From positions 9,630,832 to 9,694,831 of the forward strand of contig JABAKD010000001.1 in assembly GCA_012845835.1 (NCBI GenBank): a stretch of DNA of 64,000 nt, in the 5' to 3' direction. The stretch's first letter is position 1; the number at the start of each line of letters is the position of its first letter. Below, piece by piece: positions 22,601-35,900 of this stretch. The position numbers were made by a program, and so were the translations under genes. A model generated the notes under the pieces. It saw only the letters and a program-made list of their open reading frames with translations. It was not told the DNA's origin and did not search any database. Origin of the DNA: Undaria pinnatifida. Lineage: Eukaryota; Sar; Phaeophyceae; Laminariales; Alariaceae.

Positions 22601-25600
22601 CCCGTGAAAAGCCCTGGATGTTTTGGGCGGAGGCGGGGGTTGATAGGGAAGAGGGAGAACGATCGTAATTTTTGGAACAGGGAGGGAGGCGGGGGGTTTC
22701 CAAAGTTTTTTTTTGTTTTTGGCAGTTGTAGTGATGTCACGCGTGCCTCTTCTTTTGGTTTTGGCCCTTACCTCAATGGTTCTCTTGTTGTGCGGTTTCC
22801 CTAAATGCTTTCTTTCTCTGTATATCGTAATTTTTTACCAGTTATGTATTCCCCTGGGTGTTTTGCTTTATCTGTTGTAGCCAGTTTTGTTTTTCCGAAT
22901 TGCATCTTTTCCAGAATCGTTCTCTTCTCCGTATTGTGTTTTTTTCCCTCGATGCTTTTTCTCACTAAGGTGCTTTCGGCGTACTAACTTTGATTGGGTA
23001 AGAGTAGGGTAGGAAAATGTATTAGGAATAGTATTGAAACCGTCAAACGTCACAATCCAAGGACAACCCAACCCACGAAAAATCGGGGGAAAGTTAGGTT
23101 ATAAATACGTTTTCCTACCCTTTTTTATTTTCTGCCCTACATTATTTTCGGGTTGGTAGGCCTTTAGCAACCATTATAATCATAACATCGAACATTACAT
23201 TGTAACTGATCATAAAATACTACTACATTAACATGGTGGTAGTACACAAATTTTTGTACGTGAAGTACACGATATCGAAACGTGCTACAGCGACTCTTGG
23301 CATAATGCACCCCACCTTTAAGGTTATGTATGAAATTCGTCGGTTTCAATGTTTTGTTATTCATTTTTTCCAACCCAATAGAGGTTGGAAATCGCAAATA
23401 CCTTTTGTAAATGAGCATCTCTGCATTCGTTTTCCTTGCGTTTTTTTTCTTTTTTTTTTTCGCAGCGGCGGCGCCTCCCGCCACAACCTCCGGCTTAACA
23501 TGGTCCATATAAGGTGCCCCCCGCCGGAGAGTCTTTGGAGGTTTCTCCACCAGGCTGGTGGTGGCGTTTCCAACCCGGGGGAAGGTGCCAACGGCAACAA
23601 CGGGAGTTTCGTCAACGCTAACATCTATGCCAACGGTAGCATCAACGCCAATGGTAGCAATACCAACCGTAACAACAACGTCAACGGCGACAATACCAAC
23701 CGCAACACTTTCAACGGCTACGCCAACGGTAACAACACCAACAGTGCCAACGGTAACATCAGCAACGGAAGCACTAATGTGGGTGGAGGCGTTACCTGGG
23801 GGAGATCGACCGCCCTAACTCAGCCAACCCAGCTTCAACTTCAACCCCAGCTTCAACTTCAACCGCCGGATGGGTTTCCCGCAAAGTGGGAGCGGCAAAC
23901 ATCGCTAGCCCCATCCGTGTACGACGCATACTGTTGCGGCGGGTTAACGGTGCTGGCCCAGTCTGTCGAGGATGGAGGCAGTGGGGGCGGGGCGGGCGGG
24001 GATAAGTTGGTTCTGATCGGGCCGGATTTGGTGACAAGGTCGAAGAGACGCCGGGATGCCCAGCAGGTACGCGGGGGGGCGAGGGGGCATTGGTTTATAC
24101 TGATTTGTTGTCCGGTGATTCATCGACTGGGTAGTGAAAATGTTTGGTAGATTGGTTTTGAGGCGGAGGCGGTGGGGGGAGTGGAGATGAGTTGGTTTTG
24201 ATCGGGCCGGGTTTGGTGATGAGGTCGAGAAGCCGGGATGCGCAGCTGGTAGGGGCGGAAGTGGGGAGGGGAGAGAGTGGGAGGGGGGCGTTGCTTTTTG
24301 GGGAGTTTGATTGTGGTGGTTGATTGCTTGTGATTCATTTGGCTGGGAGGGGGAAGGTGGTTTTTGGTGGGTTGATTAGCACTCATTGATTGTGTGATGG
24401 TGTTCTCCTCTCCCCTGTCCCCAGCCCCCTCCCGCCCCCTTTAGACTAAATAGCCTTATTGCCAATGAGCTCATCTCCCTCTGCCCTCCCATCCTCCCAT
24501 CCTCTATATGAAACCGACTGGTTGTGAACTATCTCCTCTCTTCTCTCCCGTCTCCCCTCTCCCCTCCCGCCTCCCCAGGAAGAACACCCTTGGATGAGAG
24601 AAGCCGTCAGCGACATTGGTGGAAGCAACAACGCCAACTCCAACAGCGAGCCCTCTATTGGCAAAGTGTGGGCCATCTCCGAGAGACCCGTCTCCCTCTC
24701 CGACAACCCTGATGGAGCACGCCTCCGTGTACTCGCCATCACCACAAGAACACCTTCCCAAGCTGAGGTTAACCACACCAACCCCCCCCCTACCTCTAGC
24801 CGGAGCGGCTCCAGGAGGGTTGGGGGTGGTGGTGGTGGTAGATCGGGGTCAAGGTCTAGTTCGAGATCGCGGAGCAGTACATCGACAGCAGTAACCAAAC
24901 GCGTCGGTGGAGGTGGTGGTACTGGGGTTAGCAATGGTGGCGATGGTATCCTCCAGCGGGCCATTAAGTATTACAGGAGTAACCTCCACGGGGCTCGACC
25001 CGTTGCGCCAGCCCCTCCTCTAGTGGCCTCCCCGGGAGGGTCCGGGGGTTTCCCCGGAGGCTTGCTGCCGAAGGATGTGGGGAGGGTGGTGCCTCTGCCG
25101 GAGCTGGGAACTCAGCTTTATAGTGACAGGAGGGAGATTTTGTGCTTGACGAGCGGAGGAATGCAGACGTTGGTGAAGCTACGACCAGTGGACCACTTAT
25201 ATGATCTGCTCGCGCACAACCAGGCAGAACGGGTGAGGGTTTGGGATAGGGTCGGGGTTGGGTGGGGTGGGCTAGGGGCGGGAGGGGGGAGAAGGGGGGG
25301 GGTGGGGGTGTACACAATTTGTGCAAGGCCGTAGTCGTATGATCATAGACCCTCGCATCCCTACTATGCCGGGACGGAGCACGTCGAGTTTTCGCCAACC
25401 AGCGCTTGCACCAAGCGCGAGGCGCCGTGAGGTGTTCGGCGAGTCGCATGAAGGGTGAACTGCATCCTTCCGTGGGGGAGGAGGGGGGGGGGGTATGGGG
25501 TAAAATATTTGGTGGAGGGGGGGGGGAGTTGGGCGGATTGGACATGGATGCGTCGAATAAGATCGGAGGCTCATGCATATTTTTTTTCCCACTTCACATG

Positions 25601-28600
25601 GGACGAGGCGCGGGAGTCAACGCCCTGACACGGTTGATTAGCAGGGAGCTATTACTTGCTGGTAGTACACCTAAAGAGGTTACGTGCAATGTCGCCAGTA
25701 ATGAAAGGAAACACAACACATGGCCGATTCTCTTCTCGAACAAGACATCATTATCCCGTAAACTCTCACAACTCCTGTTTTTTTTAACCCCCCCTCCCTT
25801 TATTTTTATGTAGGTGAGCCTCTTCTTCGACGACTTCAGCCCGGACCAATCCGCGGCAATGTGCTTCAGCATTGCATGTGGCTTGCCTAAAGACGCGGGA
25901 AGCGGCGGAGGTGGGGGCGGGGGCGCTATGTCGCTGTCCCCCCCCGGAAAGAGGGCCTCAAGTCTCGCCTACGGTGTCCCCAGCCAGACTGTCCGCGCGC
26001 GTGCTCTCGATGCGGCCGTGCTAAACTGCAAGCCTCCGGGTTTCAGCAGCCCGCAGGCGGTGGCGGGAGCGGGGGCGGGGATCGCCCTGGATGGGGTTAT
26101 GATGGGGGAGAAGTTCAACAACAGTGCGCTGCACAACGGGCTGCAGCTGTTTTTAGCGCGTTTGCTGCGACCGGTTTGGTTCTTGCCTGTGGTTGTTCTT
26201 GCCGGGGATGGAAGCGGTTCTAAGCGATCGGCGGATGGTAAGACCAAGGGGGCGGGGGAGGTGCCGGTTATCCGAGATCTGGGAGCGTTGCGCGCTCCGC
26301 TTGAGCTGTTAAGGGCTAGCATCCGGCATGCTTTCCCACGCGCGGTTTGTGAAGACCTGGCTGCGCTTGCCGGGAAGGAGGCGAGGGTGGCTGCCGCAGC
26401 TGCAGCAGCAGCGGCCTCCGAAGCGGGACAGGCAGAAGCTCAACGCACCGGGAGAGCTCCTCCGTCACGGATAGGAGCGCAGCAGCAGCAACAGCAGCAG
26501 CAGATCCAGGCTCACAAGCCGGACACGCCGCAGCAGAGACACCAGAAGGCGCTCAAGCGCGAGGCCCTCGAGGTGCACGCGGCTTACCGACTAGCCTCGC
26601 GCGCGGCAGAGGCCGTACGCATGATAGGGGTGCTCGCGCGCTGCGCGCGCGAGTATCCCCCCGGCGGCGCAACCGCCGCAAAAATCCCCTGGAACTCCCT
26701 AGCCGGGGCCCCTCTGTGGCAAATCGTGTCAGGGGGGGACGAGCACCGGAAAGCTTCTTCGCTCCTGGCTGATCTGGTCGGCCCTCGCGGGGGGCTTCCT
26801 GCGGATGCTCGGGATGCGTACGCGCGGGAGCTGGCCGAGGGGTGTCCTACGTTCTTCAGCCCAGGGGACCAGCGCGCTTTTGAGGGGGTGGAGCTTCTTA
26901 GGCGAGCTGGGCAGGCGTATCGCGGGGGGGGGGTTGGGGGGGGGCGTGGCGGGGGTGCTGGTATCCTTATCGTTCCGGCAAAGGGACTGAGGGCGAGTGA
27001 GGAGGAGTGCGCGAGGCAGGGCGCGGCGCTGCTCGGCGAGGCGGCGAAAGAGTGGAGGGGGGAGCGGGCGCTGGGGGAGGACGGGCAGCTCTCGCGGGCG
27101 TGCACTGCCCTAGCGGAGCTGGGGCGACTCGAAGCCGTGGTGGATGTGTGCATGACCTGCGCTCAGAATTTCGAGGACCCCCGTCAATCTAGCGCCTCCT
27201 CCAACTCCACTTCTGCGTCTTTCGGTGGTCCTTCGTTTTTCGCCGGTTCTGACATTTCGGGTTTCGGTTGTGGTGCCGCAACGTCGTTTTCCGTGAATGC
27301 TGCGGGAACGCTAGCGCTTTCTGGAGGCGTTTATGGCCGGGGAGGCGGGACTGGGGCTGGCGGGTTCATGGGTCAGGGGGGGGGCGGGTTTGGGGGCTGC
27401 AGCCTCCGCGGGAGTTGGGAGGAGGGGGAATGGTGGGGGGGAGGCGGTTCAAGCGTGGGAGGAAGGTGTTTATCAGGGAGGGGGCGTTGTTAGCCCCGGG
27501 GACAGAGAGAAGGCCAGACTGGAGTGCTACGGGAGGGTTCTCGATACCGTGGTGGGCTTGCTGACGAGGAAGCCGAACACCCCGGTAGGGTTGGAGAGGG
27601 GTGGGGTGGCGGGAGAGGGGCGGCGGCCGGAGGTGGACAGCCTGATTTCGCGCTGTCTGGCGTACGATGCTCCGCGGCTGCACGAGATGTTGTTCGGGGT
27701 GCTCGAGGTGGGATGGACTTGGTTCATGGGTTGGCTTTTTTGGTTTGTTGATTGGTTGATTGGGTGATTGGGTGATTGAGTGTATTGGTTGATTGGTTAG
27801 GTGATTGGTTGCTTGGTTAATCCTCTGATAATTGATTGGTTGCTGGGTTGACTGTCTGATTGTTGATTGGTCGCTTGGATGGACGCGTGCTACGATAGAG
27901 GTAACAGTTTTCGTCTGAAATGGTTTCTGAATGACGGGGCTCCTTAACCCAAAATCGTCGGAAATACGACATTTTTTTTGCCTGATTCTCGTCGTGCACC
28001 TAGGACATGGGGTTTTTCATCCGACAGCATTTTTTTTTCTCCAAACCAGTTATTTGGGAGAGGTCGTAAGCTCCCAAATTGAGGAAACCTCAGAAAAAAA
28101 AGTGGTGCACCTCTATCGTAGCACGAGTTGATGATTGATTAGTTGATTGGCTGACTGACTGATTATTTGATCCCTTGATTCCATGTGGTTCCTTGATGCC
28201 AGGAACATGACAAGAGCTTGCTCCTTCGCATCGGAACGCCTTCTGTTGAGCGCTACCTCCAGAGGGACCCGACTCTCCTCTTCGGGCACTACATGCTGCA
28301 CAAGGAGTACGCCAAGGTGCCGTGGTGGTGTGATGGTGGGGGTGGAGGGGGTGGGGTAGGGGTGGGGGTGGGGTAGGGGTGGGGGTGCTGTTGGGATGGT
28401 GGTGGTGGGGTTGAGGGTGTTGGAGATATGCGTGTTGGTTTTGTTGGGGGTGGGGGTGGGGATGTTCGTGGTGAAGGTGGTGGTGTTCGGGGTGGGTGGT
28501 GGGGTTGGGGGTAGTGGGGGGAGGGGGGGTCGGTGGTGGTGGTTTTGTCGGCGCGGGTGGGGTTGATGGTGGGGGTGGTGGGGTTGTTTTTGGTGGTGGT

Positions 28601-31600
28601 TACAGGCGTGTGGTTGGGAGGGGTTGTGATGGTGATGGCGTTGTTGGTGTTGGTGTTGGTGTTTTGGTGGGGTTGGTCTTGGTTCTCGTGGGTTGTGATG
28701 GGGTTGGGGTTAGGGGTGCCGGTGATGGGGTTGTTGGAATTGAAGTTCGTTGCTGTAGTGTTTGCGTCGGTCCAGGGTTGGTGTTGTTGATGTTGAGTTT
28801 GATGGTGTTGGTGGTGATAGTGATACTGGTAGTGGCGTTCCTGCCAGTGGTATTTATAGGGGAAGCGTTGGTATTGGTGCTGCCGCTGTTTTTATTGCCT
28901 CTTTAAAGCGTTTGCGATAAAACATTCAAATTATTTCTTCGGTCAGGCTTGAAAAATGCCTTTAGTTCACTCTGGCATGCCATTGGCTTTTTTTGCGACA
29001 AATTACCACAAGAAAAAAACACAAAAAACACAAAAAATGCCCTCCTGTGGTGTGTACAGAATCCACGCACAACAGGAGCGTCGATTCCTGAACACAGCAA
29101 CGAACGCAGAACACTTTTGGAACACGCGTACGATAGAGTGAGAACAACACAGCAGCAGCAGCGGCGGCGGCGGCGGTGGCGGCGGCGGTGCGGCGTGGGT
29201 GGCGATGGCGGTGGAAGCTTCGGCGACAGCGTTGTGGTGTAGCGCCGGTGGTTGCCAAAATCAGCACCGAATGCGACATGAAACAGCAGCAGCAGAGAAC
29301 GAGGCCATCGTTGAGCGCTCGGAAGCGCTGGCTCACTAGCACCTATCCCTGAGGTTGCGCCCACGCGCCATGCTTCCCCGGCTACCCTTTGGTGCCTTCG
29401 CGTCAAGGTTGGGTTGTGTCTACAGCTGCCATGCACAGCGCACAGCGAGCAGTGTCTGCTGTGTGCAGCCGTGCGGGTTGTGCCCTCGTGCCCTGTGGCT
29501 GTTGCGCCGTTGTGCGTGGAGAGCGACGGGGTAAAGCTCGGTACATGCAGGCCAATGGATGGGCTGCTGGAGATCGATTGAACTTTTGCCGAAGTTCGGT
29601 CCAAATCGTTCCAAATCGTTCGCTCAGATCGGAATTTCCCGACCGTTTTGGGTCAAATTCTTCCTTCAATAGTTTCGCTCGGGGGAATTATTTGATCCAA
29701 TTTTAGCAGTTACTTTTATGTCGCATTTTTTTGTTGAAAATACGACCGAAATTTACTGTAGCTGGAAACGAGACGACAATTGTATCGCACTAGCGACGGA
29801 GAAACACATTACATCTTCTGTGGACTCACGCGAGAGCGTCATCACCGTGATTGACCCTCCGCCCCCCGTTTTCCTTGTCCACGTACACAGGCGGTGTATC
29901 TGATGGATCGAGAGGCGCGCGCGGAGCCCAAGAAAGGACTTCACGTACGAGATCGCGTGGACTGTCTGGTGAAGGCCATCTCCGCTTGTCACAAGTGTGA
30001 CCTCGACTCCCCCCAGGCGAGCAACTTCTGTATGTGTCCATGGTGAATCCGAGATCTGCTGAAAACACTATTTCCTGCTTCCACCCCAATCCCCACCCCC
30101 CCTAACCCCCCCCCCCACCCTCAATTCCAGCCCCTAACCCCACATCTACCCCCACCCCCACCCTCAACCTGCACCCCCATCCCCACCCCCACCCTCACCC
30201 CACCGAACCCCCACCCTCGTCCCTATCCCCTACCCTTCCCCACCCTCACCCCCACCCGCACCACCCCTGCCCGCACCCCAACCCCCACCTCCCCCGACCC
30301 CGCCACGTTTTACCCTATGATGTCACATGGTGGCCCCTGGGTGTGGCTTGAAACCATCTCAACCCCCACCTCTACCTCCACCCTACCCCAACCCCCACCG
30401 TCCCTACCCCAACCCCCGACACCACCCCCACCCTTACCCCAACCCTCCCCCCCACCCCCGCCACCGTTTGTCTCATAACGCCAGGTGGTGGCCCCAGGAT
30501 GGAGCCTGAACCATGGTAAGCTCCGTGCTTTGGAAGATCAGAGGGACGTGCTTCTAGCTCAAGAGAGGCTGTTGATGGACCTTGAGGAGAGCATGACGCC
30601 TCTCGAGCGCCTTCTGAAGGACGGTCGCGGCACGGAGTACCTGGAAGGTTAGTTGGCGTTTTCCGTTTGCTTTTGTCGCTTTGGGTTTCATGTGTTGTGT
30701 TTAGTTTTGTAAGGGGCCCCGCTGGCCATACTGTGACTATACCGAATAATACCGTATAACACGGATGAAAGCAAACCCCGGTGATAACTTTTTGGCCTTT
30801 GAAAAGATCATCACCAGGGGTGCTTTTTATGGGTGTGTGTGGTATCTAGCGTACCCCCAGTGATAAGCACGATGCATGGGAACCCCGCAGGGGGGGGTCG
30901 GGAATGAAACGTCCGTTGGTAACGAGTGCGAACAGACTCGGCCAGATGGCAGGGTGTGTGATAACGAGGGGGTGTACTAGCGGTGTCTTTGATTGCTATG
31001 AAGTGTGAACGGACCCCGGTAGACTACAGGGGGGATGATAGCAAGGGGTTGCGTTACAGGGGGTGTACCAATAGGGCGGCGTGTTAGCAAGGGGTGCGCT
31101 AACGCATGATGTTTTTTTGTCGGAAGCCGGTTTTTTAGCCTCTATTTCCCACGCAATGCCGGTGATAATAGGGCCCACGCCTATACGGGCAATCCGGGGA
31201 TGACAAATAAGCAACCCCGCCTTTCTGTGATCTTCGAGAAAGGTTTCCGGTACCGGCATCACATTAGATGAAGAAACTCCCGAGGGATGTACCTCAGAGG
31301 CCTTGTCCTCCTAATGACGAAACTCCCGAAGATTTTGCGCGTACTCGATCGCCTTCGGTTTGAATTCTACATGGTATCTCTTGCGGTGCAGGCCACCACC
31401 TAACTCCGGAATTTCGAAACCAGGCAGCTTTAGCTCCGGCGTTCCTTGTGTTCGCTTGCCCTTTTTCTTCTGGGTCTCCGTGAAGAGGGCTTCCCCGTCG
31501 TTGTCCTGCCGCTCGTGGCTCTCGCTGAGCAGCCTCGTCTCGCCGCTTGTGGGAGTCGCAGGGGCTGGCAATACTGGAGCTGCTGCCGGGGTCTCAGAAC

Positions 31601-32871
31601 CCGTGGCTGAACAGTTGGGCCCTGCTGCCAGAGTTTTTTTGCGCTTCTCCGGTAGTGGTACTCATCGCTACTCCCCTCCCCGACCCCCCTCCCCCCCCCC
31701 CCATCATCATCCCTACCCGCAACCCCTACCCCTACCCCACCCCAATCCCAACCCCAACCCCAACCGCCACCCGTGCATATGCCTCTGAACGCAAACCCAA
31801 CCACTTTTGAAGCTGAGCTGGAAGAGAGTGCGTATCACAGAGGAACGGGCGACGTCAATCGTCGAGCCCACTCAGACGTGCGGTCAAGCTGCACACACGG
31901 CAAGAACCACCAGCTCGCCCCTACACCCTACCCCCGCCCTCACCCCAACCCCCACCCCAACCCAAATGCCTACCCAAACCCCTCCTGCGCGTATAGCTGA
32001 TCGCTAAAACACAACCTCATGCGGCCATGCCGGAAGAGAATGCGTATCGCAGCCCCACCCCTCAAACCCAACCCCACCCCAACTCCACCCAAACCCCCCC
32101 CCCCCCAATTGTGCCCTTGTACATCCCTTCAAACACTCACAAATCAACACCAACACCACAATAATACCCCCTCCAACTCCCACTCCCAAAACATGCCTTT
32201 GAATGAAAACCCGACCACTTTTGAAGCCGAGCTGGAAGAGAGAGCGCGCGTCGCGGAGGAATGGGCGACGTCAATCGTCGACCCCACTCAGTTGTATGGT
32301 CAAGCCGCGGGGGTGTTCTTGTGGGAGGGATGCTTGCGGCTACTGCAGTGCTGCGAATTGGATGAGCCTATGGTGGCTCGAAAGCTCATCAGGTGCGTTT
32401 GTCCCTCCGTGCGCCCGTACATGCCACCAGTTTTCTGTCATTTTTTCGTGTTGCTTCTGGTGTCATTTTATTACGTTATTTTGGCTTTTGGCTTTAGCTT
32501 TTGGTGTTTGCCTTCTCTTCGTATGGCTTTTGTTAGGGTTATACCAGGTATCCAACATGTTGGCTATTCTTTGGCATACACACGCATTTTTAAGAGAATC
32601 CTGGGCATTTCAGGAGGAAAACTTGGTATTTGTGGGTGTGCTTGTGGGAGGGGTGCTTGCGCCTGCTGCAGTGCTGCGAGCTGAATGAGACCACGGTGGC
32701 TCGAAAGCTCAGCCTGCCTGCCTGTCTGTCTGCTATTATTTTTTAACTGTCTTGTGTGTTTCCTGTCTAGTCTTGTCTTGTCTTGTGTTGTCTGTCTGTC
32801 CTGTCTGTCTGTCTTGTCTGTCTCGTCTTGTCTTCTGTATTGTCTGTCTGTCTATCTGTCTGTCTGTCTGT

Positions 32872-32930
<59 letters not shown>

Positions 32931-35900
32931 CCGGCCGGCCCGTCGGCCTGTCGGCCCGTCGGCCTGTCTGTCTGTCTTGTCTGTATGTATCTATGTATCT
33001 ATGTATTATGTATTATGTATTTTGTATGTATTATGTATTTTGTATTCTCTATGTTGCCGGCAGTTTTTTGCCCTTACTGAACGTGTGCCTTGCCAGTATT
33101 TCGCATCGTGTTTCAATCTGCTGTCACCAACAATCTGCCTAAAATCCTTTTCTAACAGGTCCATTATTTGGAGGGAGGTTCCCGCCGTGAGCCGAGAGAG
33201 CCCCAACTCCAGGGTGCTGGCGTTTATTGAGGAGGGGAGGGATCGGCCCGGGGAGGTGGAGGTAGACGACGTCAGGCTGGAGTTGGACAAGGACTCGGCA
33301 GAGGGAGGCGGGGTGGGGGTGGGGGAGAGCGGGGCTGCCTTGGCAGGACGCGTGACTTTCGAGGACGATGGTTGGTTTTCACCGCTTTTGGTGAGAGTTG
33401 GGGGAGGGGAGGGGGCGGGGAGGGAAGGAAGAGGGCGGGGGAGGAGAAAGAAAGGGAAATTTCTATTACGGAGATCCATTGTTAACAGGGGTAAATGCCT
33501 CATCATTCATCATGTTGTGCAAAGAATTCACCGGAAATTTCTCATAATTTTCGCCATATTTCGGCCAAAAAATCATATATATATATATATTTGCGCCGTG
33601 ACCGTAAGGCCTGTGCAAACAATCCAAGCTATCGTTTACCGTTATCGACGAAGAATTGACAGAGTTATGACCCCATAGGCATTAGTGACCCCTGTTACCC
33701 ATGGATCTCCGTAATAGCAACAAAAACCCGACTCAAACGCCGAGAACAATGACGTAATGGCGGGGAGCGGGGAGGGTAGACAGAACGGCTGCCACAAGGA
33801 TCTGACTACAACAATTGCCGAGTACTTAGTGCGTCGCCTAACCAAAAAGCGGTTGCGCTTGTGATCTTGTATGGTAAAACCTCTGTTGGGCTGATTACGC
33901 CGCCTATACTTATGCCCCCTTCTCTTTTCCGCTCAGTTATGATCACACGTTTTTCCTTCGCCGTAGTTGCTGTTACCTCTGCTTTCCTGTGCTTAAAACT
34001 GCACCTGTTTTTGCTCGCTTCCGTTCCCGCTTGTTTTTCGTTTCGGGGCGCGGTAGGAGAAAATGTCGGGGCTGTCGCGCGAGCTTCTGGCGCACAAGGC
34101 GAGCTTTGTCCTCCCCGTCGACACGCTGTGCTTAGAGCTGCAGGCCATTGCCGACGCCTACGCCGATGCGGGCGGATCGGTGAGACATGGTGTTGGCCAC
34201 CAACAAAAAAAAGAATCATGCTAACTTTTGCTTTCTTTGAGGCGACTATTCTATTTATTTTCATCGTCAAGTCGACCGGGCCGGTTTTTTTTTAACAGCT
34301 CTCAAGTTGACTCGACTTTGATTATGTTGTTACTTTTGCTGTATGATGTTTATTGTGCTACTTCGTGTACGTGCTAAAGGCCGTGTTGATACGGTTTGTG
34401 GGGTTTCAGAAGGCTATTTGTTCTCGGAGCTGCAGGCCATCGCCTACGCCTACTTCGATGCAGGCGGATCGGCGAGACATGTCTTGATGCTATTACATGT
34501 AGTGTTCGTATTGAATACAAATTGTCAGCCCATGACGATTGATTTTGGCGGCTATTCACCAGTATACGGCGTAATCCTTTTTGTATGTAATCATAACCTA
34601 ATCAACTGGGCCAAGCGTATTTGATCATTTTAAATGTATGCTTGCTTACTGTAGTACGTATGGGTGTGCTATACCAGTATGTGCTAAACGCCATACAGAT
34701 ACAGCATATGGGTTCTAGCATACCCTTTCACGCTTCGAGCTGCAGGTCTTTGCCCACGCCTACTTCGAGACCGGCGGATCGATGACACATGCCCTCACTA
34801 GGGCTGTGGTTTGACGGATTAGAAGTCGCCGACTATTTACGGGGGACCATAGTAAATAGGACCAAATAGTGTTAGTCAAAATAGGGAAATATATTGGTTT
34901 TTGTCTGTACCGTAGGTCCTATTTACTATGGTCCCCCGTATTAGTTAGTTCGCAAGGTCGTATGTGGTGAACGCGGCTAACCCCCCCCCCCCCCCAAAAA
35001 AAAAAGAACGGAATGTGTTAAGAGGGAGAGATGAGGAAAATGCACGGATGAGACATGGATTAGTTTGGTACATAACTGATTCTGCGATAGCCCCCCAAAA
35101 AAACGATCTATTTTGTTTAACGAACGTCTCATGGCTGCTCAACACAAGGAAGGATGCTATTGAAAAAGATATCCATTGATTTTCTTGTGTGCAGATGTCT
35201 AACGATCGACGACGTCGGGGAGGGTGTCGAGGGACACCGCCGTATTTCAGTAGATACGACCGGGCGCTGGTTTTGAAACCGGCGATTTCGTTCGAGAAAA
35301 GTTGGGGGGGGGTACCGTAGAACGACTCACATTAGATAACCATCGCTATTCTAGGAGGCAGATCGTGGCCACAGACGGCCCAAGAGGAAAGAGGTAAGAC
35401 GAACTTTTTTTTTGTAACACACGGGAGAAATGTTCTGAGACCCGAAATGTTGGAGGTGTCTCAATTTGGAGTAGGAGCGGTGCTCCTTCTAGAAAGGGAT
35501 GCGTGGTCAATGGTCAAATGACTAAGGCAAGCAACTTCGACCAGGGTGCGTACGCTCCCCCCCCCCCCATCCCCCTGACGAAAACGAGTCGTTTTGTTAT
35601 CGCGTAAACGCCGCCAACCTCTCTCTCCCCGCCCCTGGTCAAAAACGCCTCATTGTGTAACGCGTCGACATCTGACAAAGCCCGTCCAATCACCCCCCGC
35701 TCCATCCCCAGGCCTACAATGGCTAACCGTTTACTGGTATCTGTTTCGCCTGGAAATTCTGTTGATGAAAATTCGCACCTATGTAGCCCCACCGCTCGAA
35801 AACCTCATGCCCTCACCTATCCAAACATGCCTCACTTTGCTCGTGTGAATTCCTCCACCGTTCAGGTGTCGCCTCTACGTGCATGGTGAAAGCGGCCAAT

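Noticed and set aside
32685-33142. Cys/Leu/Ser-rich membrane-like proteins
   Set aside because: They translate TGTC/TGCC microsatellites within a nucleoporin intron.
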